64,000 bases of DNA from Lysinibacillus sp. 2017 (GTDB taxonomy: Bacteria > Bacillota > Bacilli > Bacillales_A > Planococcaceae): NCBI RefSeq assembly GCF_003073375.1, contig NZ_CP029002.1, positions 3,508,001 to 3,572,000 on the forward strand. Direction: 5' to 3'. The position numbers and the translations under genes were made by a program. The notes beneath the pieces are model-generated. The model saw only the letters and a program-made list of their open reading frames with translations, searched no databases and was not told where the DNA came from. Shown here in pieces: positions 19,883-28,680 of this stretch (its first letter is position 1; every line of letters starts with the position of its first letter).

Positions 19883-20042
19883 ATGTTTTCCCTCCAACTT
19901 TACATAACTTCTCTTTGCCATTTAATTACCCTGTTTCTGGGACATTATAACACTCGCCCAACTGGAAAATATTATGTATATCTACAGCCATTCATTATGA
20001 TAGTAAATAATAGATCCTTTTCACAACTTTTTTGTTTTTACC

Positions 20043-20068
20043 AAAACGTTCGAGCTTGTTGCCTCGTC
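20043..20068 (+). promoter_or_regulatory. Candidate ECF-type autoregulatory promoter
   Basis: AAAAC (20043-20047) and CGTC (20065-20068) are 17 bases apart, matching the AAAC-N16/17-CGTC pattern of ECF sigma promoters of the SigW/SigM type. It lies about 33 bp upstream of an ECF sigma gene, as expected for autoregulation. Confidence 0.5.
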
Positions 20069-20100
20069 TAATCAAAAAATAAAAGAAAGGAGCACAGTTT

Positions 20101-20619
20101 ATGCTGAATTCAGAGGAACACGCTTTCAAAGAAATTATGGAAACCTATAGTGATTATTTGTTACGTATCGCCTATTTATACGTTAAAGACTGGCAAGTGG
20201 CTGAAGATATCGTGCAGGATACATTTTTATCCTATTACGTAAGGTTTGAGCAGTTTGAAGAGCGTGCCTCGTTAAAAACATATCTTGTTCGCATTGCGAT
20301 AAATAAGTGCAAAGATTATTTAAAAAGTTGGAAGTATCGCAAACTTTCATTGACCAATCAATTTTTCGGCGGTAAAAATGACCATGCACATGCCATTGAA
20401 CAGCAAGAACGGCTTGATATTGCAAATGCTGTACTATCTCTGCCAATCACGCTTCGTGAAGTCACGATTCATTATTATTATGAAGAATTATCTGTACTTG
20501 AAGTAGCCGAGTTGCTATCTCTTTCTGATAACACGGTCAAAACACGCTTACGTAGAGCGAGACAATTATTAAAAGAACAATTAGTGCAAGATGAGTGGGA
20601 GGTGCTTTCGCATGAATGA
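20101..20619 (+). CDS. ECF RNA polymerase sigma factor
   Basis: A 172-residue extracytoplasmic-function sigma factor. Region 2 (about residues 12-80) has the core-binding AEDIVQDTFLSYY and the -10 recognition helix, and region 4 (about 105-160) contains the HTH LSVLEVAELLSLSDNTVKTR. It should direct RNA polymerase to stress or envelope genes when released by the anti-sigma factor encoded next. AAAGGAG lies seven bases before the ATG. It overlaps the anti-sigma gene by 8 nt. The same arrangement recurs at 54-56 kb, where the sigma gene is broken. Confidence 0.92.
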   Translation: MLNSEEHAFKEIMETYSDYLLRIAYLYVKDWQVAEDIVQDTFLSYYVRFEQFEERASLKTYLVRIAINKCKDYLKSWKYRKLSLTNQFFGGKNDHAHAIEQQERLDIANAVLSLPITLREVTIHYYYEELSVLEVAELLSLSDNTVKTRLRRARQLLKEQLVQDEWEVLSHE

Positions 20620-21958
20620 AGTTAAACGACAGTTAAACAAAAAAATGGGGGATACTAAAGATCGAACAAAAAGAATTATTAAAAATGTTGAACAGCAAAA
20701 GCATCAGGTGCCAACTAATAACAAATCATCCAAAGTGTATTATGTAACCTTTGCTTCTTTTGTTGTTTTACTTAGCATATTTTTCTTTTTATATCCGTTT
20801 AATTCCAATCAACTAACATCTGCTCCTTCACCAAAAATAGGGACACAAGAAACACAAGCAGAACAAGCTTCATTAAATCTTAAATCATTTTTCAAGAACG
20901 ATGGAGACATTGCCAAATTTATCGGTGACTTTAATAAATATGCTGGCTTCACTGAAACAACGACTTGGTTAAATGATGAATACGTTCAGCTTCTAACCGA
21001 TAACGGTGGGTCCGCAACGCGCCAAATTTACAAAGTATCAGAAGACAAAATCGAACTTGTACTTGAAAAAATAGATATTTCTAAAAGTGAAGCCCTTTCA
21101 GATGAAAAGCTCAAAGCATTAAAGCCCATTTCCACTCTTCTAATCGCACAGATAGAAGACGGTGCAACGTTTAATAACAAAGTGGTTACTTATCCAGTTG
21201 AGTTTTTGACACCTTATAAAAAGTTTAGCGATACCATCCAAGTAACAGTAAAGGAACCATCTTCAACCATCGACTATTACTATGCTCAACAGTACGGTTT
21301 AATCGGTAAAATTACGACATTTAAAGATGGCTATCAAATTACATCGATGCTCACTTCTATAAACGATGCATCTCCTACAAATACAGCAAGTGTACTGCCA
21401 GTATTCAACAAGACAACAAATAAAATAGAAGCTTTTCCGTTCGAGGAATTTTCACTACTGTTAGATCCTTTATTTATTTATAAGCCCGGATTTAATTCAG
21501 ATGATGTCACGTATGAAGCCATTTATAACAGTTCTGACAAGGAGCTGGGCATCTTTGTCGTCAACTCAGAGCATAACTATAGAACGGGAATCGTTGTACG
21601 CTCTAATGGAAAAATTAAAGTCATTGGTGGTAGCCATTATAAATTAGCAGATTGGCAACTCTCGCCAAACAAGCAATTGCTTGCATTCCGTTATTCAGCT
21701 GAGAGTGAAATAGAAAATGAAGCGATCACCTATGATTCCTTACATGTGGTGGATTTAAATGATATGCGTTTTACAAAACTTCATGTGAATACGGACTTTA
21801 CGATATTTGGTACACCTATTCTATCTTATAAGTGGCTGGATAATGCGACCATTGAATATAAAATTCCAGATGTCGATTCTCAAGATTCTGGGGTGCTCTT
21901 ACAATGGCTACAAAGTGGTGGAAAATCAACAAAGCCTATCATCGGAACATTAAAATAA
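20612..21958 (+). CDS. Putative membrane anti-sigma factor
   Basis: A 448-residue protein starting MNEVKRQLNKK. A basic cytoplasmic N-terminus of about 40 residues is followed by one membrane helix (VYYVTFASFVVLLSIFFFLY, about 42-62) and a large extracytoplasmic domain of beta-rich character. The position immediately after an ECF sigma gene, with an 8-nt overlap, and the topology make it the likely anti-sigma factor, although no named anti-sigma domain was recognised. GGAGGTG lies seven bases upstream of the ATG at 20612; the longer frame from 20591 is not needed. Confidence 0.72.
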   Translation: MNEVKRQLNKKMGDTKDRTKRIIKNVEQQKHQVPTNNKSSKVYYVTFASFVVLLSIFFFLYPFNSNQLTSAPSPKIGTQETQAEQASLNLKSFFKNDGDIAKFIGDFNKYAGFTETTTWLNDEYVQLLTDNGGSATRQIYKVSEDKIELVLEKIDISKSEALSDEKLKALKPISTLLIAQIEDGATFNNKVVTYPVEFLTPYKKFSDTIQVTVKEPSSTIDYYYAQQYGLIGKITTFKDGYQITSMLTSINDASPTNTASVLPVFNKTTNKIEAFPFEEFSLLLDPLFIYKPGFNSDDVTYEAIYNSSDKELGIFVVNSEHNYRTGIVVRSNGKIKVIGGSHYKLADWQLSPNKQLLAFRYSAESEIENEAITYDSLHVVDLNDMRFTKLHVNTDFTIFGTPILSYKWLDNATIEYKIPDVDSQDSGVLLQWLQSGGKSTKPIIGTLK

Positions 21959-21964
21959 CAAAAA

Positions 21965-22000
21965 AGATTTTGCACATACAAGTACATGTGCAAAATCTTT
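21965..22000. terminator. Bidirectional terminator between anti-sigma and phosphatase genes
   Basis: AAGATTTTGCACAT pairs perfectly with ATGTGCAAAATCTT, with A-runs and T-runs on either side. It separates two converging genes. Confidence 0.92.
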
Positions 22001-22001
22001 T

Positions 22002-22460
22002 TTATAATTGTTGTTCAATTTTCGCAAGTAATGCCTCGCAGCCCTCTAAGCACAAATCATACGTTTCTTGAAAATCACCTGTATACCACGGATCTGGAAC
22101 ATCCTTTTTATGTGTTGTAAGGTCAAGAAAACGAAACACCTTCGCATCGCCCTCTGCGCGTAACATTTGAATCGTATTTTCCACATTGCTTGCATCCATA
22201 CACACGATATAATCAAAGTTCTGTAAATCTGAACTCATTAACTGACGAGCCTTCATTCCAGCTGTTGAAATCCCGAATTCCTGTAATTTTGCCTTCGTTC
22301 CTTTATGAGGTGGCTCACCGATATGATAATTACTTGTACCAGCAGAATCGACTTTAATCTCACTCGTTAGCCCACGCTTTTCTACTAAATCACGCATCAC
22401 GGCCTCTGCCATTGGTGAACGACAAATATTACCTAAGCATACAAATAACACGTTCTTCAT
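22002..22460 (-). CDS. Low-molecular-weight protein tyrosine phosphatase
   Basis: A 152-residue cytoplasmic phosphatase. The active-site P-loop CLGNICRSPMAEAV (CX5R) lies at residues 7-20 and the general-acid aspartate in the conserved DPWYTGDF near residue 118. It resembles B. subtilis YfkJ. The ATG at 22460 has AGGGGG eight bases upstream, so the 10-residue longer frame is discarded. It is separated from plsC by a terminator, so it is probably transcribed alone. Confidence 0.93.
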   Translation of the reverse strand: MKNVLFVCLGNICRSPMAEAVMRDLVEKRGLTSEIKVDSAGTSNYHIGEPPHKGTKAKLQEFGISTAGMKARQLMSSDLQNFDYIVCMDASNVENTIQMLRAEGDAKVFRFLDLTTHKKDVPDPWYTGDFQETYDLCLEGCEALLAKIEQQL

Positions 22461-22568
22461 ATGTAATCCCCCTATTAGTAGAAAACACATGTTGCACCAA
22501 ATAGCGCAATATGATGTTCTTACTTATGTGAATTTCCCTAAAATTTAAACTTTCTTATTCGCTAAAAG

Positions 22569-22596
22569 AAGCTGCACGGAATATTCCGTACAGCTT
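22569..22596 (-). terminator. Terminator after plsC
   Basis: AAGCTG-CA-CGGAAT and ATTCCG-TA-CAGCTT form an interrupted stem, with T-rich sequence on both outer sides. Confidence 0.85.
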
Positions 22597-22602
22597 TTTT
22601 CT

Positions 22603-23205
22603 TTATTTCACTTCTGGATGCATCTCTCTCAGTTGTTTCGTTAATCGCGTTAACTCTTCTTCTAAAAAATGCACCGATGCATCACGGCCTTCTTTACCCG
22701 ACTCTACCATAAAAGGCTTTCCGTAAATTAAATAACCTTTTTGACGTTTAAATACACCTTTAGCATTTTTCGGTCCGATATAAGCAGCGGGTACAATTTG
22801 TGCCTTTGATAATTGAGCAATCGTTATAGCACCTGCTTTTAACTCTGAGTTTTCAGAGCTGCGGGTACCACTTGGGAAAATCCCAACAATCTTCCCGTCT
22901 TTAATTAATTGACGCGGAACTTTAATGACACTTGGTCCAGGGTTTTCACGATCTACTGGGAAAGCATTTAAGTTTTTGATTAACCAGCCTAAGCCTGTAA
23001 TATCGAATAATTGCTTTTTCGCCATGAAATGAATTTCACGCGGTAATATAGATACACCTAAATTTAAAATATCAATATAGCCGTTATGCGTACATGCAAT
23101 CACAAAGCCGCCTTCTTTTGGGACATTTTCAAGCCCATATACTTTTGCTTTTGCGCCGTTAACACCTAGAATTCCTTTTACAACATTCGCAATAAATTTA
23201 TACAC
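22603..23205 (-). CDS. plsC: 1-acyl-sn-glycerol-3-phosphate acyltransferase
   Basis: A 200-residue PlsC-family acyltransferase that makes phosphatidic acid at the membrane. The four family motifs are seen: the HX4D-type CTHNGYIDIL near residue 35, the NAFPVDRENPG segment, FPSGTRS near residue 112 and the IVPAAYIG block. One weakly hydrophobic N-terminal helix would anchor it. It is short for the family but complete. It follows the epimerase gene by 70 bp and may share its transcript. Confidence 0.9.
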   Translation of the reverse strand: MYKFIANVVKGILGVNGAKAKVYGLENVPKEGGFVIACTHNGYIDILNLGVSILPREIHFMAKKQLFDITGLGWLIKNLNAFPVDRENPGPSVIKVPRQLIKDGKIVGIFPSGTRSSENSELKAGAITIAQLSKAQIVPAAYIGPKNAKGVFKRQKGYLIYGKPFMVESGKEGRDASVHFLEEELTRLTKQLREMHPEVK

Positions 23206-23275
23206 GTTTTTTATCCTACCTTATGTTTAATCTATTTCTATTGTAAGCGATAGTAATGTACTTCTTCAACGCCTA

Positions 23276-24160
23276 CTATTTTGCACTCGATTTTGCAACT
23301 TCTTCGACTAATGAGGGTAACCATTCATTGAGCTTACTAAATGTAAAGCCTGCTTGCTGTGCTTTTTCGGTTGTCATATACCAAGAAGCTGGCACGGCAT
23401 ATGGCGATCGAATTTCATCTGTTCCTAGTAAAGCAATTTTCGCGCGTTTTTCTGTTTTCTCTTCAATGAGTGCAATGAGCGCCTTTAACGAAATAATGCC
23501 ATTTGCCGCGGCGTTAATTGGACCTTCTACCTCATTCATTCCTACCCATGCTAAAAAGCGTGCTGCCTCTGTTGCTTGGATGAAGCCCATTTCAGCATCC
23601 GTATTCACAAATCCAATCGGTTCCCCATTTATAATACGCTCCACATGGAAATGTAGTCGACGCGTATAATCGTCCTCACCCATGACAATCGGGAAACGAA
23701 CTGCAACAACGGGGAACTGTGCAAATTTATAAAAGACCGCCTCTGCTAAACGCTTACCTTCCCCGTAAGTAAATTGCGAAGCTTCCCCCATCATGATGCC
23801 ATACGTGTACGGATCAAAATCAGCTTCTGCATGCGGTTGTCCATTTGCTTCATAAGTTGATAGTGTTGAGGTAAATACGAGCTTCCCAATGGATCCATTG
23901 AAAATAGTACAAAACTGCTTTGCTTCATTTGGCGAGTAGCAAATATTGTCGTACACAACGTCAAAGTTTCGACCTACTACTGCTTGTTTAAAGGCTTCTG
24001 TATCTTTACGGTCTACTTGAATATGTTCAACTGTATCACCAAATGGGTTTTCTGAATTACCACGCGTTACAATCGTTACGTCATGGTTTTCTTCTAGTAA
24101 TCGTTCCACTAATTTTTGCCCAAAAAAGCGCGTTCCACCTAACACTAAAACCTTTTTCAT
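23276..24160 (-). CDS. NAD-dependent epimerase/dehydratase family protein
   Basis: A 294-residue extended short-chain dehydrogenase. The nucleotide-binding GGTRFFGQ is at residues 8-15, with DNICYSPNEAKQF and the active-site region YGEGKRLAE following (YxxxK type, here YGEGK). The substrate, probably a nucleotide sugar or similar, cannot be told. The start lies 3 bp after the stop of the rRNA methyltransferase gene, so the two are co-transcribed. Confidence 0.8.
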   Translation of the reverse strand: MKKVLVLGGTRFFGQKLVERLLEENHDVTIVTRGNSENPFGDTVEHIQVDRKDTEAFKQAVVGRNFDVVYDNICYSPNEAKQFCTIFNGSIGKLVFTSTLSTYEANGQPHAEADFDPYTYGIMMGEASQFTYGEGKRLAEAVFYKFAQFPVVAVRFPIVMGEDDYTRRLHFHVERIINGEPIGFVNTDAEMGFIQATEAARFLAWVGMNEVEGPINAAANGIISLKALIALIEEKTEKRAKIALLGTDEIRSPYAVPASWYMTTEKAQQAGFTFSKLNEWLPSLVEEVAKSSAK

Positions 24161-24163
24161 TCG

Positions 24164-25006
24164 TTAACGCTCCATTCCAATTAATAAATCTAAATCAATC
24201 GTAATTTGTTGTAATTGAATGCTTTCTTTATGTTCAATATGCCACCCCATCGGAGTCATTTCAAGTAATTTTGGAACGAGCTCCTGTGATAGCGGTACCG
24301 TATACGTAATACGCTTTACTTCAGTATGGGTAAAACTATCTTTAAAACGCTCAACAGTTTGGGCGTTCGTATAGCTTTCTTTTTCTGAATCGGCAAATGC
24401 CTGCACACGTAATTCCTTTAAATAATTTTCTTGTGGGACAATTTTCAGTACTTTCCCACCCGGCTTCAATAACCGCTTAAATTCTTCATAGTTTGCGGGT
24501 GATAAAATATTTAAAATCGTATCAAATGAACCCGCGCTGTATGGACTATTTGCTAAATCTCCCACACACCAAAGTTCGTCGGCATAAAATTTTGCAGCCG
24601 CGACAATGCCCTCTTTTGAAATATCAACACCGATTCCGATTACTCCGTCTATTTGTTGGCAAATACGGTGTAAATGTGAACCCTCTCCGCAACCTGTATC
24701 CAGTACAATTGGTGATGGCATTTTAATTTCATCGACAATTGCTTTTTGCATCGGATCGTAAATACCCGAATCAATGACGGCATGGCGTGACTCGAATAAT
24801 TCTTTTCCGTACATCGAATGAACGGGGCGGTTTAGTAAATATAAATAGCCTTGTTTTGCTACATCAAACGAATGATTCGATTGGCAGCTCATTTTTCCTT
24901 CTTCATTAATCTCCATTTGTGTTTTACAAATAGGACACGCAAAAATTTCTATATGTTGTTGTATTTGTTGAATACTTAACGCTCGTTTTGATAATAGACC
25001 CATCAT
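24164..25006 (-). CDS. rlmA: 23S rRNA (guanine-N1)-methyltransferase, RlmA family
   Basis: About 280 residues. The N-terminal zinc ribbon is clear (FACPICKTQM with a second C and H in MSCQSNHSFD), followed by GYLYLLNRPV and the SAM-binding motif LDTGCGEGSHLHR near residue 98. RlmA(II)/TlrB enzymes methylate G748 of 23S rRNA, RlmA(I) enzymes G745; Gram-positive members are usually the former. Two adjacent ATG codons follow AAGGGGA; the first (25006) was chosen, but 25003 has better spacing. Confidence 0.88.
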   Translation of the reverse strand: MMGLLSKRALSIQQIQQHIEIFACPICKTQMEINEEGKMSCQSNHSFDVAKQGYLYLLNRPVHSMYGKELFESRHAVIDSGIYDPMQKAIVDEIKMPSPIVLDTGCGEGSHLHRICQQIDGVIGIGVDISKEGIVAAAKFYADELWCVGDLANSPYSAGSFDTILNILSPANYEEFKRLLKPGGKVLKIVPQENYLKELRVQAFADSEKESYTNAQTVERFKDSFTHTEVKRITYTVPLSQELVPKLLEMTPMGWHIEHKESIQLQQITIDLDLLIGMER

Positions 25007-25065
25007 GAATTCCCCTTTTTGTTGTTCGTTTGTATCGTACCACACTTCGTAATAAATAAAAAAAA

Positions 25066-25086
25066 GGAAATAGTTTTCACTATTCC
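25066..25086 (-). terminator. Terminator after the polysaccharide deacetylase gene
   Basis: GGAATAGT and ACTATTTCC form a stem with a GAAAA-type loop; the minus strand continues with nine T residues. Confidence 0.85.
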
Positions 25087-25098
25087 TTCTGGTTTTGC

Positions 25099-26058
25099 CT
25101 ACAATTGTTCTAGTTCGCTCACTGTAACAAATTCATAACCTTGCTGTTCTAAATAGGTGATGACCGCATCTAATGCTTCATAAGACTCTTCATAAATATC
25201 ATGCATTAACAAAATCGTATTATCTTTTGCCTGTTGCTTCACATTTTCTAATGTTTTTGCAGGCGTTTTATGATGCCAATCCATCGTATCCACATTCCAT
25301 AATACAGGAGTCATCGGAATCGCTTGTCTTACCTGATCATTGATAGCTCCGAATGGTGGTCGATATATCGTTGGATATTGACCAATAACACTATAAATTT
25401 GTTCATTCGTATCATTCATTTCTTTAGAAAGTTCTTCGGCAGTTAGTTTCGTTAAATTGCGGTGACCCCACGAATGATTACCAATTTCATGACCCTGTTC
25501 ATGTACTCGCTGTAACACATCTGGAAGACTCGCAACATTTTGACCTAGTACGAAAAAGGTAGCCTTTGCGTTATGCTTTTGCAGCACAGCTAAAATTAAA
25601 TCGGTTACTTTTTTATGTGGACCATCATCAAATGTTAGCGCAACTTGTTTTTTCACGGATGCCGGCTGCTCAGTCTGAACAGGTTGTTCTGGTTGTTGTT
25701 CTTGTGGGTATTTCTGTTGTTTTGCTGGTTGTGTCACTTTTGTTTGTTCCTGCTGTGGTTTTTCAACTTCCTCTTTTATTAGTAATCCTTTTACGGCTAT
25801 ATATGTATTACAATTTCGAATTAAATTAGGGAGTCCACTTTTTTGCACAAAAACTGGTTTATTCCACGCTGACTCGATGGGTGCTTGCTTATTTAAATGC
25901 ATTAAAAATTCTCCAAAAGCTAATTGTTCTATGTATGTAGGGCTTGTCATGGCTTGCTTATTACTTGCAAATGCTGACTCTGCAACGAGACAACAAATTA
26001 TACCGATTAAAAATAAGAAACTTAATAGAACGCCAAAGCCTTTTGATTTTTTGTTCAT
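25099..26058 (-). CDS. Membrane-anchored polysaccharide deacetylase (NodB family)
   Basis: A 319-residue cell-surface enzyme. An N-terminal hydrophobic segment (about 8-28) is followed by a spacer and a low-complexity Gln/Pro-rich linker (about 100-135), then a complete NodB domain: TFDDGPH near residue 141, metal ligands in NHSWGHRN, then RPPFGA, VDTMDWH and LLMHDI. It probably removes N-acetyl groups from peptidoglycan or a related glycan. GGAGG lies eight bases before the ATG at 26058, so the 19-residue longer frame is not used. Confidence 0.92.
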   Translation of the reverse strand: MNKKSKGFGVLLSFLFLIGIICCLVAESAFASNKQAMTSPTYIEQLAFGEFLMHLNKQAPIESAWNKPVFVQKSGLPNLIRNCNTYIAVKGLLIKEEVEKPQQEQTKVTQPAKQQKYPQEQQPEQPVQTEQPASVKKQVALTFDDGPHKKVTDLILAVLQKHNAKATFFVLGQNVASLPDVLQRVHEQGHEIGNHSWGHRNLTKLTAEELSKEMNDTNEQIYSVIGQYPTIYRPPFGAINDQVRQAIPMTPVLWNVDTMDWHHKTPAKTLENVKQQAKDNTILLMHDIYEESYEALDAVITYLEQQGYEFVTVSELEQL

Positions 26059-26142
26059 CTCTCTTACCTCCACACTTCTATACTCGTTACTTATTAGACG
26101 TATGAAGAATATCAAAAAGTTTATAAATATGGAATAAAAAAA

Positions 26143-26166
26143 TGCTCACTTTTTTAATAGTGAGCA
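26143..26166 (-). terminator. Terminator after the NERD-domain gene
   Basis: TGCTCACT and AGTGAGCA form a perfect 8-bp stem; the minus strand continues with seven T residues. Confidence 0.85.
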
Positions 26167-26210
26167 CATTTGATACTTATTTAACTCTTAACACTACTTC
26201 TTATTGACTA

Positions 26211-26882
26211 TTAATTTGTCGATGTCACTGGGTTATTTACAGTTAACGTCGTACCTTTCACATTCATCATGCCTTCTAATGCGGCATAAATGGATTGAAT
26301 TTCTGTTTCAGACAAATGATTTCCCTTTAAAGAATGAACCCATTGCTTCATTTCAGACGCTTTTATCACATCGGCATCCTCTGAATGAATTTCTACTTGT
26401 TGAAACGAACAATCATTTGTAAAAAGAACGACCGAATGAAACATACTATCGTTCATTTCGGGAAGCTGATCTTGCACTGCATAACTTAATCTTTTTGTTT
26501 CGTGAATTGGATTTTCAAATACTCTTGATTGATTTTTATGTAGTAGCTCTGTCCATTGGATATCTTGCTCACGTCCATTAATCCAGCCCGTCTTCTCTTT
26601 TACGTTAATGACATAAATGCCTGATTCATGTATTAAAACCGAATCAATCATATGCATCTCATTATTCACCGGAACTTGAAGATTAACTAACATTTTATGA
26701 GAACCTTTCGCATCATCCATTACATTTACTAAATTATGTGCCGTACGTACCTTTTTATTTGTCCACAAATCAAAATACGAGTAACCTGTTAATTTATAAA
26801 ATGCGGTATTATCATGACGATAAATATTCACCACAAAATAACCCAAAATAGCAATCACCACAATTACAAAAAATAGTGTCAT
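26211..26882 (-). CDS. NERD-domain (nuclease-related) membrane protein
   Basis: A 223-residue protein with one N-terminal membrane helix (about 1-20) and a cytoplasmic NERD domain: IDSVLIHESGIYVINVKEKT contains the conserved aspartate and the hydrophobic strand with a lysine, and the FENPIHETKRLSYAV block follows. NERD domains resemble Holliday-junction-like nucleases, but most members have no tested function. AAGGAG lies eight bases upstream of the ATG at 26882; a GTG three codons earlier would overlap the ribosome site. Confidence 0.75.
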   Translation of the reverse strand: MTLFFVIVVIAILGYFVVNIYRHDNTAFYKLTGYSYFDLWTNKKVRTAHNLVNVMDDAKGSHKMLVNLQVPVNNEMHMIDSVLIHESGIYVINVKEKTGWINGREQDIQWTELLHKNQSRVFENPIHETKRLSYAVQDQLPEMNDSMFHSVVLFTNDCSFQQVEIHSEDADVIKASEMKQWVHSLKGNHLSETEIQSIYAALEGMMNVKGTTLTVNNPVTSTN

Positions 26883-27021
26883 TATGCTCACTCCTTGCGT
26901 GCATCGTTACCTATCATTTTAACAAAGATTGTAAGTCTTTTCTATACACCTATGGACTACTTTTGTTAAACCGTTCGACCTTCTCTTATCGAGTAGTCTA
27001 TCAAAAAAGTACTATTATCCC

Positions 27022-27729
27022 TTATTTTTTTAAGTTAATTTTGCTATTGTTTAAAATCGGTACAAGCTGCGCAATTTTTTCAATCGTATATGTTGGTTGC
27101 ACTGCTTTTTTTGGCTTCTTATGTGGATTTAACCAACAAGTATCAATTCCTGCACCAGCACCACCCGTAATATCTGCACTATACGAATCACCGATAATCA
27201 TTGCTTTTGTTGGATCAAAATTTGGAATACGTTCAAAAACAAAGTCAAAAAATGGTTTCATCGGCTTTTGGTAGCCTGTATCTTCAGATACAAATACTTG
27301 TTTAAAATACGGGGCTAGGCCTGTTACTTCCAATCGTTTATTTTGCGTATCTGATATACCATTTGATGTAATATAGAGCTCGTAATTTGGAGATAATGCT
27401 TGAATCACTTCAAGAGCACCTTCTACAAAAACTTTGCTTCCCGCTAAATAACTGCGGTATTCTGCGTCTAATTCACGGCCATTCACATGTCGGCCAAAAT
27501 GCTCAAACGTTTTGCCAAATCGTGTTTCCATTAATTGTTCTCGTGTAATTTCCCCCTCTTCAAGTGCCTGCCAAAGTCCTGAATTGATTTTATGATAGAC
27601 ATCTTCTATTTCAGGCGTTAAAGGAAATTTATGCGCTGCAAACAATTTAGGTAATGCCCATTTTTCTGCCGCGCCAAAGTCTAATAATGTGTCATCTAAA
27701 TCAAATAATAAAAATTGATAGTTCTTCAT
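27022..27729 (-). CDS. yfnB: HAD hydrolase, YjjG/YfnB-type nucleotidase
   Basis: A 235-residue HAD-superfamily phosphatase. Motif I DLDDTLLDF at residues 9-17, motif II ITSNGISD near residue 118, motif III lysine in YQKPMKPFF and motif IV MIIGDSYSADI are all present, and a helical cap lies between I and II. YjjG-type enzymes dephosphorylate non-canonical pyrimidine nucleotides, which is the likely role. The ATG at 27729 has GGAG nine bases upstream. Confidence 0.88.
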   Translation of the reverse strand: MKNYQFLLFDLDDTLLDFGAAEKWALPKLFAAHKFPLTPEIEDVYHKINSGLWQALEEGEITREQLMETRFGKTFEHFGRHVNGRELDAEYRSYLAGSKVFVEGALEVIQALSPNYELYITSNGISDTQNKRLEVTGLAPYFKQVFVSEDTGYQKPMKPFFDFVFERIPNFDPTKAMIIGDSYSADITGGAGAGIDTCWLNPHKKPKKAVQPTYTIEKIAQLVPILNNSKINLKK

Positions 27730-27871
27730 GATAAAATCTCCGTTTCCACTCGTTTCATTCATTTACCATAGCATAACCCCTTAAATAGTTTAACTATTTC
27801 CACCTCTTCTATTTACATTCTATTTTAATTTCGTTAGCATTTTATTATTACATAGAAAGAAGGTCTGCTTT

Positions 27872-28642
27872 ATGGGGTTTGATTTAGACCCTCACCTTAT
27901 TATTATTTTAATTTGCTTTGGATTTTTAGCTGCTTTTATCGATTCTGTCGTAGGTGGTGGTGGTCTTATTTCTCTTCCAGCGCTTCTATTTACAGGATTG
28001 AGCCCATCTGCAGCTGTCGCAACCAATAAGTTGGCGAGTACGATGGGGGCATTAACGAGTACGATTACGTTTTATCGTTCTGGTAAACTCGATCTAAAAT
28101 CCGTCGCAAAATACTTTCCATTGACCTTCTTCAGTTCAATGATTGGAGCCTATATTGTCCATTTAATGGACCCGAGTTTGTTAAAACCGCTTATGCTTGT
28201 TATGCTAGCTGTGGTTGCAATTTATACGATTTTCAAAAAAGATTGGGGCAGTATTTCTTCTGTTAAAAAGCTCTCTCAAAATAAATACATATTGTTTTTA
28301 TTCGTCATTGCGTTCATTGGCTTTTATGATGGCTTTTTAGGTCCTGGCACAGGTTCCTTTTTAATCTTTGCATTTTTAATGGTTGGCTATGACTTTTTAA
28401 AAGCAGCTGGCAATGCGAAGTTTTTAAATTTCTCTAGTAATATTGGCGCCCTTTTAATGTTTATTTGCTTAGGGCATATCAATTTTACATATGGACTCAT
28501 TATGGGGGCTTCACAAATTGTCGGTGCCATCATCGGTTCTAAATTTGCAATCAAACGTGGGAGCGGCTATGTTCGCATTTTATTCATCCTTGTTACGGTG
28601 ACTTTACTTGCGAAAAATGGCTATGACTATTTCTTTAAATAA
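27872..28642 (+). CDS. TSUP-family (TauE/SafE) transporter
   Basis: A 256-residue polytopic membrane protein of the TauE/SafE family. The two half-repeats are visible: FIDSVVGGGGLISLPALLF (residues 22-40) and YDGFLGPGTGSFLIFAFL in the second half, with about eight hydrophobic segments. Members export or import sulfite, sulfoacetate or related organic anions; the substrate here is not known. AGAAAGAAGG precedes the ATG. It is a single gene on the plus strand. Confidence 0.88.
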   Translation: MGFDLDPHLIIILICFGFLAAFIDSVVGGGGLISLPALLFTGLSPSAAVATNKLASTMGALTSTITFYRSGKLDLKSVAKYFPLTFFSSMIGAYIVHLMDPSLLKPLMLVMLAVVAIYTIFKKDWGSISSVKKLSQNKYILFLFVIAFIGFYDGFLGPGTGSFLIFAFLMVGYDFLKAAGNAKFLNFSSNIGALLMFICLGHINFTYGLIMGASQIVGAIIGSKFAIKRGSGYVRILFILVTVTLLAKNGYDYFFK

Positions 28643-28645
28643 AAA

Positions 28646-28675
28646 AATCACTTCGCTTTTATGGGCGAAGTGATT
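28646..28675. terminator. Bidirectional terminator between TSUP and DUF554 genes
   Basis: AATCACTTCGC pairs with GCGAAGTGATT; A-run on one side, T-run on the other, between converging genes. Confidence 0.9.
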
Positions 28676-28680
28676 TTTGT

